A stretch of DNA of 64,000 nt, taken from the NCBI GenBank assembly GCA_963827335.1, contig CAWHAP010000002.1, positions 62,001 to 126,000 of the forward strand. The letters run 5' to 3'. How positions within the stretch are numbered: the stretch's first letter is position 1; every line of letters starts with the position of its first letter. The notes beneath the pieces were generated by a model. That model searched no databases and had not been told where the DNA came from. It saw only the letters and a list, made by a program, of their open reading frames with translations. Shown here piece by piece: positions 57,715 through 64,000 of this stretch. The DNA is from DASQMT01 sp963827335. Its GTDB lineage: Bacteria > Actinomycetota > Thermoleophilia > Solirubrobacterales > Solirubrobacteraceae. A program made the translations under genes and the position numbers.

Positions 57715-58917
57715 ATGCGCTCGCTGCTCGGCCGCCCGCTCGCCCTGCCGTGGGCGCTGGCGCTCGCGTTCGCGCTCGTGGCCGGCGCGGCCGGCTCGAC
57801 CGACGTGTTCTGGATGGGCGACTTCTACCTGGAGGCCTATCCCGCCTACCAGGCCGTGATGGCCGGCGACTGGAGCGCGTTCCTCGACAAGCTGCCGGGC
57901 TACAGCGGCTTCACCGTCATGGTCGGCACGCCGTCGGCGCTGCTCACGGGCGCGGCCGGCGGCATGGAGACGATGGCCTACCGGCTCTCCGCCGCGCCAG
58001 GGCTGCTCGCCCTCGCCGCGCTCGGCGTCGCGATCGCGGGACCGGTCCGGGCCGCCGGGAACCGCGCGTGGCCCGTCTTCCTGATCGCCGGCTGCGGCGG
58101 CGCGCTCACCCTCTCCACGCTGCGCTACGGGCACCCGGAGGATCTCCTCGCGACGGCCTGCGCGATCGGCGCCGTGCTGTGCGCCCGCAGCGGCCGCGTC
58201 GGCCGGGCGTCGCTGCTGATCGTCCTCGCGGTCGTCGCCAAGCAGTGGGCGGTGCTCGCGATCCTGCCCGCCGCGATGGCCGCCCCGCGCGGCGGCTGGC
58301 GGATCGTCGTGTCCGGCGCCGTCGGCACCGCGCTGCTCCTGGGCCTCCAGCTCCAGCCCTCCTCCTCGGGCGTGCACGCCGCCATCACGAACACGGGCCA
58401 GCTCTTCCATCCCCATCAGATCTGGTGGCCGTTCGGCGTGCCCGCGACCCCGGAGTTCATCGCCGGCGGGCACGGCACCCGGATGGGCCCGGAGTGGCTG
58501 ATGCCGCTGACCCGCCCGCTGATCGTCGGCGGCGGGGCGCTCGTGGCGATCGCCTGGTGGCTGCGCAGCGGGCCGGACCGCAACCGCGACGACGTCCTCG
58601 GCGTCCTCGCGCTCGTCTTCCTGCTCCGCTGCATGCTCGATCCGTGGGATCTCGTCTACTACCACCTGCCGCTCGTCGTCGCGCTCGCCGCCTGGGAGGC
58701 GCGCCGCGGCCGCAGCCTGCCGGTGCTCTCCGTGGTCGCGAGCGCGGGCGCCTGGCTCACGTTCGTCGTGTACGCGGCGCGCGAGGGCAACGGACCCTAC
58801 GTCGCGTACCTGGCGTGGACGATCCCGCTGGCCATCGGCCTCGCCGTGACGCTCCTGCGCCCGGCGGGCAGCGCCGCGCGGGCGCCCGCCGCGCAGCTGG
58901 CGCCCGTTCCCGCCTGA
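57715..58917 (+). CDS. Polytopic membrane protein, GT-C/GT87-like glycosyltransferase candidate
   Basis: A 400-residue protein with about ten membrane segments (LPWALALAFALVAGAAG first, YLAWTIPLAIGLAVTLL last). The first outside loop has acidic residues (FWMGDFYLEAYPAYQAV), where GT-C enzymes keep the catalytic Asp. RYGHPEDLLATACAIGAVL and VVAKQWAVLAILPAAM resemble GT87 polyprenol-phosphate mannosyltransferases and related DUF2029 proteins. Donor and acceptor are unknown. The sigma-28-type promoter suggests a surface or pilin glycan (inferred). It lies between efp and nusB. Confidence 0.65.
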   Translation: MRSLLGRPLALPWALALAFALVAGAAGSTDVFWMGDFYLEAYPAYQAVMAGDWSAFLDKLPGYSGFTVMVGTPSALLTGAAGGMETMAYRLSAAPGLLALAALGVAIAGPVRAAGNRAWPVFLIAGCGGALTLSTLRYGHPEDLLATACAIGAVLCARSGRVGRASLLIVLAVVAKQWAVLAILPAAMAAPRGGWRIVVSGAVGTALLLGLQLQPSSSGVHAAITNTGQLFHPHQIWWPFGVPATPEFIAGGHGTRMGPEWLMPLTRPLIVGGGALVAIAWWLRSGPDRNRDDVLGVLALVFLLRCMLDPWDLVYYHLPLVVALAAWEARRGRSLPVLSVVASAGAWLTFVVYAAREGNGPYVAYLAWTIPLAIGLAVTLLRPAGSAARAPAAQLAPVPA

Positions 58918-58942
58918 CGCGCCAGCTACCCTGGCGCGGCCG

Positions 58943-59359
58943 ATGTCCCGCCGCTCCGACCAGCGCCGTGCCGCCGTCTTCGCGCTGTACCAGCACGAGC
59001 TGACCGGCCGCGCCCTCGACGAGGTGTTCGAGCGCGACGCGGTGAGCTTCACGCGCGCGCTGGCGCACGCCACCGCCGACCACGCCGACGAGCTCGACGG
59101 CCACATCGCCCGCCATGCCGAGGGCTGGGCGATCGGCCGCATCGCCCCGCTGGAGAAGGCGATCATGCGCGTCGCCCTCCTCGAGATGCTCCACCCGGAC
59201 CTGATCGAGGGCGACCGGCCGATCCCGCCCGAGGGCGCGATCGTCGAGGCGGTCGAGACGGCCAAGGAGTTCTGCGCCGCCCAGGCGCCCGGGTTCGTGA
59301 ACGGCGTCCTCGGCGCGGCGCTGCGCGCCGTGCGCGAGAATGGGGCGCGTCATGCCTGA
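58943..59359 (+). CDS. nusB: Transcription antitermination factor NusB
   Basis: A 138-residue all-helical RNA-binding protein that acts with NusE on rRNA transcripts. SRRSDQRRAAVFALYQHELTG is the N-terminal boxA-binding helix. IAPLEKAIMRVALLEML and VEAVETAKEFCAAQAPGFVNGVLG are the conserved blocks. A TACCCT -10 box lies upstream. It overlaps xseB by eight bases. Confidence 0.95.
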   Translation: MSRRSDQRRAAVFALYQHELTGRALDEVFERDAVSFTRALAHATADHADELDGHIARHAEGWAIGRIAPLEKAIMRVALLEMLHPDLIEGDRPIPPEGAIVEAVETAKEFCAAQAPGFVNGVLGAALRAVRENGARHA

Positions 59360-59567
59360 CGCCCGCCTCGACGAGCTGGTCGAGCGACTCGAGCGAGCTG
59401 CCGCCGAGCTGCGTGCGGGCGAGCTCGCACCCGAGCGCGCGGCCGCCCTCGTCGACGACTGCGCGCGGGTGGCCTCCGAGGCCGGTGCGGAGCTCGACCG
59501 CAGGGTCCGCGCCGCCGATGCCGGCGCGGGCGGCAGCGCGCCCGGCCAGCTCGCGCTGGAGGGCTGA
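59352..59567 (+). CDS. xseB: Exodeoxyribonuclease VII small subunit-like protein
   Basis: A 71-residue helical protein, ATG 59352 inside the nusB end (an in-frame ATG at 59340 is possible). LDELVERLERAAAELRAGEL then ALVDDCARVASEAGAELDRRV follows the XseB pattern (two helices, GEL turn), and the tail GQLALEG is acidic. No xseA is visible in this window, so it may act with a distant partner. It is followed directly by the polyprenyl synthase gene. Confidence 0.65.
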   Translation: MPDARLDELVERLERAAAELRAGELAPERAAALVDDCARVASEAGAELDRRVRAADAGAGGSAPGQLALEG

Positions 59568-60473
59568 ATGAGCATGCAGCAGCACGCGGCGGCGGTCTAC
59601 CCGGACCACCTGCGCGACCGGGTCGAGCGCTACCTCGAGGAGCTCCGGTTCGCGCGCGAGCCGGACGCAGGCGGCCTGGAGGAGGCGATGCGCTACTCGC
59701 TGCTCGCCGGCGGCAAGCGCATCCGCCCGGTCCTCGCGCTCGCCACCGCGCGCGCGCTCGGCCGCGACCCGGAGTGGGTGCTGCCCTTCGCCGCTGCGCT
59801 CGAGCTGATCCACACGTACTCGCTGATCCACGACGACCTGCCGGCGATGGACGACGACGACCTGCGCCGGGGACGGCCGACCTGTCATGTCCGCTACGGC
59901 GAGGACGTGGCCATCCTCGCGGGCGACGGCCTCTACGCCGAGGCCTTCCGGCTGGCGCTGCAGGAGCAGGAGGCCGACCCGGCCGACGTGCTCGCCGCGG
60001 TCGCCGAGCTGGCCGACGCGACGGGCGTCAACGGCATGGTCGGCGGTCAGTTCATCGACGTCCGCGCGATGGTCGATCCGAGCGATGCCGGGCTGCGGCG
60101 GCTGCACGAGCTGAAGACCGGCAGGCTGATCGGTGCGTCGGTGGCGTGCGTACTGCTGCTGACGGGAACCCGAGACCCATCGCCTACACTCTCCGACTTC
60201 CGTGCGTTCGCAGCTGAACTGGGCGTGTTGTTCCAGATCGTCGACGACATCCTCGACGTGACGGGGACAGACGCCGCGCTGGGGAAGCCGCAGGGCTCGG
60301 ACGAGCGTCACGGCAAGCTGACCTACGTGACCCGGTACGGGCTCGACGGGGCGCGAGCCATGGCGGCGGAGTCTCATCGCAACGCCCACGCCGCGCTGGC
60401 CCGGGCGACCGGAGGCGACGGGGCCACCGAGCTCGAGCAGATCACCGACTTCATCGCCCACCGCACCTCATGA
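59568..60473 (+). CDS. Polyprenyl (geranyl/farnesyl-type) diphosphate synthase
   Basis: A 301-residue trans-prenyltransferase. It joins IPP units to an allylic diphosphate. The first Asp-rich motif is in IHDDLPAMDDDDLRRGRPTC and the second in FQIVDDILDVTGTD. GGKRIRPVLAL binds IPP and KTGRLIGAS is also conserved. The two residues before the first motif (LIH) favour a C15-C20 product, not certain. The ATG abuts the xseB stop, and the end overlaps dxs by ATGA, placing IPP synthesis and use in one operon. Confidence 0.93.
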   Translation: MSMQQHAAAVYPDHLRDRVERYLEELRFAREPDAGGLEEAMRYSLLAGGKRIRPVLALATARALGRDPEWVLPFAAALELIHTYSLIHDDLPAMDDDDLRRGRPTCHVRYGEDVAILAGDGLYAEAFRLALQEQEADPADVLAAVAELADATGVNGMVGGQFIDVRAMVDPSDAGLRRLHELKTGRLIGASVACVLLLTGTRDPSPTLSDFRAFAAELGVLFQIVDDILDVTGTDAALGKPQGSDERHGKLTYVTRYGLDGARAMAAESHRNAHAALARATGGDGATELEQITDFIAHRTS

Positions 60474-62392
60474 GCCTTCTCGAACGGATCGACCGCCCGC
60501 AGGACCTGCACGCCCTCTCGGAGGACGAGCTGGTCCGCGTGTCCCAGGAGGTGCGCGACCTGCTGATCGACACCGTCGGCGAGATCGGCGGGCACTTCGG
60601 GGCGAACCTCGGCACCTGCGAGATCGCGGTCGCGCTGCACTCGCTGATGGATTCGCCGCGCGACAAGATCCTCTGGGACGTCGGTCACCAGGCCTACCCC
60701 CACAAGGTCCTGACCGGGCGCCGCGACGAGCTGGGCACGATCCGCAAGTACGGCGGGCTCGCCCCGTTCTGCTCGATCCACGAGTCCGAGCACGACGTCA
60801 TGGGCGCGGGCCACGCCTCCACCTCGATCGGCTACGGCGTCGGCATCAAGGAGGGCATGCGGCGCGGCGACGGCGAGGACGGCAAGGTCGTCGCCGTCAT
60901 CGGGGACGGCGCGATGACCGGCGGCGTCGCCTTCGAGGCGATCCACCAGGCCGGGGGCCTCGGCACCCCGCTCGTCGTGATCCTCAACGACAACGGCATG
61001 TCGATCGCGCCGAACGTCGGCGCCCTGTCGCGCTACTTCAACCGCGTCCGGCTCGAGCCGGGCCTGTGGAAGGCGCGTGAGGGCGTCGAGGAGCGCCTCA
61101 CGAAGCTGCCGGCGGGCATCGGCGCGAAGTTCGAGAAGCTCGGCCCGCAGCTGAAGGAGTCGATCAAGGCGTTCTGGGCGCCGGGGCTCTTCTGGGAGGA
61201 GCTCGACTGGGCGTACATGGGCGTGATCGACGGCCATGACGTCCGCGCGCTCCGCCGCGCGCTGCGCGCCGCGTTCGAGGCCGAGCGGCCCGTCGTGCTC
61301 CACGTCGCGACCGTCAAGGGCAAGGGCTTCTCCCCGGCCGAGGACGGCGGCCTCGAGGGCATGGAGAAGTGGCATGCGGCCAAGCCGAACTCGATCGCCA
61401 AGCGCATGCCCGCGCCGTCCAAGCCGGCCGGCAAGCCCGGCGCGCCCCAGTACACGCAGGTGTTCGGCGAGGCGCTCGTGGCCGAGTGCGAGCGCGACGA
61501 GCGGGTCGTCGGCATCACGGCGGCGATGAACTCGGGCACGGGCCTGAACCTGCTCCAGAAGGCGATGCCCGAGCGCTACTTCGACGTCGGCATCGCCGAG
61601 CAGCAGGCGCTGCTCTTCGCGGCGGGCCTCGCGCTCCAGGGCACCCGGCCCGTCGCCGCGATCTACTCCACCTTCCTGCAGCGCGCCTACGACCAGATCG
61701 TGCACGACCTCTGCCTCCAGCAGCTGCCCGTCGTGCTGGCGATGGACCGGGCGGGCCTCGTCGGCGACGACGGCCCGACGCACCACGGCGTGTTCGACAT
61801 CGCCTACCTGCGCTGCCTGCCGAACATGACGCTGATGGCGCCGCGCGACGAGGCCATGCTCGTGCACATGCTCCACACCGCGCTGCGCCACGACGGCGGT
61901 CCGGTGGGGCTGCGCTACCCGCGCGGCGAGGGGGTCGGCGTCCCGATCCCCGCCACGCCGCAGCTGCTCGAGATCGGCACCGGCGAGATCCTGCGCGAGG
62001 GCGAGCGGGTCGCGATCGTCGGCTACGGCACCGGCGCGCAGAAGGCGCTCGGCGCCGCGGACCTGCTGGCCGAGGGCGGTCTCGACGTGACGGTCGCCGA
62101 CGCGCGCTTCGCCAAGCCGCTCGACACCGGACTGCTCGCGCAGCTCGCCGCCGAGCACGAGCTGCTCGTCACCGTCGAGGAGGGCGTGCTCGCCGGCGGC
62201 TTCGGCACCGGCGTGTGGGAGGCCCTGTCGGAGGGCGGCCTGGCGCCGCGCATCCTGCGCGTCGGCCTGCCCGACCGCTACGTGACCCACGGCGCGCCGA
62301 AGCTCCTGCACGCCGAGGTCGGCTACACCGCCGAGCGCATCGCCGAGCGGATCCAGGCCGCGGTGCTCGATCCCCGCGGCTCGCTCGTCTAG
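60470..62392 (+). CDS. dxs: 1-deoxy-D-xylulose-5-phosphate synthase
   Basis: First step of the MEP isoprenoid pathway: pyruvate plus glyceraldehyde-3-phosphate. 640 residues. The thiamine site has GDGAMTGGVAFEAIHQAGG near residue 146 and LNDNGMSIAPNVG. DVGHQAYPHKVLTGRRD and the transketolase pyrimidine block DVGIAEQQALLFAAGLA are intact, and VLAMDRAGLVGDDGPTHHGV is present. Translational overlap with the prenyl synthase supports shared control. Confidence 0.97.
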   Translation: MSLLERIDRPQDLHALSEDELVRVSQEVRDLLIDTVGEIGGHFGANLGTCEIAVALHSLMDSPRDKILWDVGHQAYPHKVLTGRRDELGTIRKYGGLAPFCSIHESEHDVMGAGHASTSIGYGVGIKEGMRRGDGEDGKVVAVIGDGAMTGGVAFEAIHQAGGLGTPLVVILNDNGMSIAPNVGALSRYFNRVRLEPGLWKAREGVEERLTKLPAGIGAKFEKLGPQLKESIKAFWAPGLFWEELDWAYMGVIDGHDVRALRRALRAAFEAERPVVLHVATVKGKGFSPAEDGGLEGMEKWHAAKPNSIAKRMPAPSKPAGKPGAPQYTQVFGEALVAECERDERVVGITAAMNSGTGLNLLQKAMPERYFDVGIAEQQALLFAAGLALQGTRPVAAIYSTFLQRAYDQIVHDLCLQQLPVVLAMDRAGLVGDDGPTHHGVFDIAYLRCLPNMTLMAPRDEAMLVHMLHTALRHDGGPVGLRYPRGEGVGVPIPATPQLLEIGTGEILREGERVAIVGYGTGAQKALGAADLLAEGGLDVTVADARFAKPLDTGLLAQLAAEHELLVTVEEGVLAGGFGTGVWEALSEGGLAPRILRVGLPDRYVTHGAPKLLHAEVGYTAERIAERIQAAVLDPRGSLV

Positions 62393-62413
62393 CCCGGTAC
62401 CGTTTCGCGTCGC

Positions 62414-63205
62414 GTGGCGCGCGTGCGGCTGGACAACCTGCTGGCGGAGCGGGGCCTCTACCCGTCCCGTTCCCGTGCCGCGGCCGCCGTCATCGCGGGC
62501 GACGTGCACCTCGGGCCGGGACGCCGCCGCGCGGAGAAGCCGGGCCAGCTCGTGGCCTCCGACGTCGAGCTCGACGTCACCGCGCCGCCGCCGTACGTGT
62601 CCCGCGGCGGGATCAAGCTCGCGAACGCGCTCGACCGGTTCGCGATCGACGTGTCCGGCCGCCGTGCGCTGGACGTGGGCGCGTCGACCGGCGGGTTCAC
62701 CGACTGCCTGCTGCAACGCGGCGCCGCTCACGTGATCGCCCTCGACGTGGCGTACGGCGAGCTGGCCCTGACGCTGCGCGACGATGCGCGCGTGACCGTG
62801 CTCGAGCGGATCAACGCGAGGGCGCTCACGCCCGGCGCGCTCCCGTACCCGCCGGATCTCGTCGTCGCCGACGTCTCGTTCATCTCGCTCGCCAAGGTGC
62901 TCCCGGCCGTGCTCGCGTGCACCGCCGGGCGCTTCGACGCGCTGGTCATGGTCAAGCCGCAGTTCGAGGTCGGCCGCGACCGGATCGGCAAGGGCGGCGT
63001 GGTGCGCGACCCCGCGCTCCGGCGCGCGGCGCTCGTCGCGGTGGCGGACGCGGCGCGCGCGGAGGGGACGGCGGTGCTCGGCTTCGCGTCCTCGGGCCTG
63101 CCGGGCCCGGCGGGGAACCGCGAGACGTTCGCCTGGCTGGCCGAGCCCGGCCGCGCCGGGGCGGTCGAGGACCTCGAGGCGGCCGCGCGGGAGATCGAGC
63201 CGTGA
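62414..63205 (+). CDS. tlyA: TlyA-family rRNA 2'-O-methyltransferase / hemolysin-like protein
   Basis: A 263-residue protein with GTG start. An S4 RNA-binding domain (residues about 3-60, VRLDNLLAERGLYPSRSRA) precedes an FtsJ-type methyltransferase: VSRGGIKLANALDRF, RRALDVGASTGGFTDCLLQ (SAM loop), IALDVAYGEL, LVVADVSFISL and MVKPQFEVG. Mycobacterial TlyA methylates 16S and 23S rRNA. Its GTGA overlap with nadK is the usual actinobacterial order. Confidence 0.94.
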   Translation: MARVRLDNLLAERGLYPSRSRAAAAVIAGDVHLGPGRRRAEKPGQLVASDVELDVTAPPPYVSRGGIKLANALDRFAIDVSGRRALDVGASTGGFTDCLLQRGAAHVIALDVAYGELALTLRDDARVTVLERINARALTPGALPYPPDLVVADVSFISLAKVLPAVLACTAGRFDALVMVKPQFEVGRDRIGKGGVVRDPALRRAALVAVADAARAEGTAVLGFASSGLPGPAGNRETFAWLAEPGRAGAVEDLEAAAREIEP

Positions 63206-64000
63206 AGGCCTCCGTGCTCACCCACCGCCGGGCGGCGGACACGGCGCACGCGCTGGCCGCGCTGCTCGCCGGCGCGAAGCGCGCCGGCGCCACGCTCCAG
63301 TTCGACGCCGGCGAGACCGAGAAGCACGGCCTCGAGCCGGGGCCCGGGCTCGAGCTCGACACGCCGCTCTCGCGCGACGTCGACCTGTGCGTCGTCATGG
63401 GCGGCGACGGGACGATCCTCACCGCGCTGCGCGAGTATGCGAACAGCGGCGTGCCCGTCTTCGCCGTCAACTTCGGCGAGGTCGGCTTCCTCGCGACCCT
63501 CGACCCCGACGGGCTCGACGACGACTTCGACCTCGCGTTCACGGGCGAGTTCGAGACGATGCAGCTGCCGGGGATCACCGTCGGGCGGCCGGAGGGGACG
63601 TGGACGGCCTTCAACGACATCTCCGTCCACCGCAAGCCGGGGTTCCGCGTCGCCGACCTCGCCTACGCCCTCACGGGCGAGGAGATCGGGCGCGTCCGGT
63701 GCGACGGGCTGGTCGTGTCGACCCCGCAGGGCTCCACGGGCTACAACCTCGCCAACGGCGGGCCCGTCCTCGCGTGGGGCGTGGCCGGCTTCGTCGTCTC
63801 CTTCATCGCCCCCCACTCGCTCACCGCGCGCGCGCTCGTGGTCGCCCCCGACGACCTGCTGACGATCAACAACCGCTCGCGCGACGAGCCGGTCGAGGTG
63901 CACATCGACGGCCGGCCCGTCGTCGAGCTGCAGCCGGGCGAGGACATCCACGTCGAGTTCGCGCGCTCGACCGCGCTCCTCGCGCAGCTCCCGGGCGCGA
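63202..64000 (+). CDS. nadK: NAD kinase (3' end outside window)
   Basis: Makes NADP from NAD. 266 codons are visible. GTG 63202 overlaps the tlyA stop. The phosphate-binding motif is VVMGGDGTILTALR, followed by FGEVGFLATLD (family NxGxxGFL), the substrate motif CDGLVVSTPQGSTGYNLANGGP, and IAPHSLTARALVV. The frame is still open at the window edge, with only the C-terminal tail missing. A recN gene often follows in this order but cannot be seen. Confidence 0.95.
   Translation, partial: MKASVLTHRRAADTAHALAALLAGAKRAGATLQFDAGETEKHGLEPGPGLELDTPLSRDVDLCVVMGGDGTILTALREYANSGVPVFAVNFGEVGFLATLDPDGLDDDFDLAFTGEFETMQLPGITVGRPEGTWTAFNDISVHRKPGFRVADLAYALTGEEIGRVRCDGLVVSTPQGSTGYNLANGGPVLAWGVAGFVVSFIAPHSLTARALVVAPDDLLTINNRSRDEPVEVHIDGRPVVELQPGEDIHVEFARSTALLAQLPGA

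Overview
The window is very GC-rich, almost gapless bacterial chromosome. It suggests an actinobacterium of the class Thermoleophilia (Solirubrobacterales, Conexibacter-like). The reasons are codon third positions that are nearly all G or C, frequent GTG starts with 1-4 base overlaps, -10 boxes lying only 5-15 bases before start codons, and a type IVa pilus machine without a secretin gene, as expected for a cell with one membrane. The placement is inferred from gene content; no 16S gene is present.

Layout. 0-2 kb: reverse-strand secreted sugar-dehydrogenase/PKD protein, cut by the window edge. 2.2-13.5 kb: M29-like peptidase, glutamate formiminotransferase, a small membrane protein, an MBL hydrolase, hisS, aspS, a thioredoxin-fold protein, an IscU-MnmA fusion, a NUDIX hydrolase and alaS. 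13.5-13.9 kb: a large palindromic intergenic element. 13.9-26.2 kb: ruvX, a giant PAS/coiled-coil/PAS protein, mltG, aroE, then pilB, pilT and pilC. 26.3-31.7 kb: small accessory genes (ferric-reductase-like membrane protein, PspC, DUF2277, two GNAT acetyltransferases, an XRE regulator with a membrane partner). 31.7-38.7 kb: a LacI-controlled sugar ABC transporter with a GH1 beta-glycosidase. 38.7-50.9 kb: an AlkZ-like protein, three large minor pilins, a c-di-GMP-I riboswitch followed by two nearly identical pilins, then pilM, prepilin peptidase, pilN, pilO and a pilP-position gene. 50.9-55.1 kb: aroC, an aroK-aroB fusion, aroQ and an M24 peptidase. 55.2-64 kb: a secreted calcium-repeat protein, efp, a GT87-like membrane protein, nusB, xseB, a polyprenyl synthase, dxs, tlyA and nadK (cut by the edge).

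The most interesting pattern is regulatory. Ten sites share a sigma-28/WhiG-type promoter (YAAG or YAAC, 15 bases, GCCGATA) with identical spacing. They precede the giant coiled-coil gene, pilB (from inside aroE), pilT, the minor pilin operon, pilA, pilM, pilN, the thioredoxin-fold gene, the calcium-repeat secreted protein and the GT87-like protein. Together with a c-di-GMP riboswitch on pilA, this outlines a surface/pilus regulon that probably includes several proteins not previously tied to pili.

At least six single-base insertions break otherwise well-conserved frames (ftcD, the coiled-coil gene, the third minor pilin, a cupredoxin-like gene twice, aroC). All are insertions, and one hits an essential pathway gene, so they look like uncorrected sequencing errors rather than gene decay.
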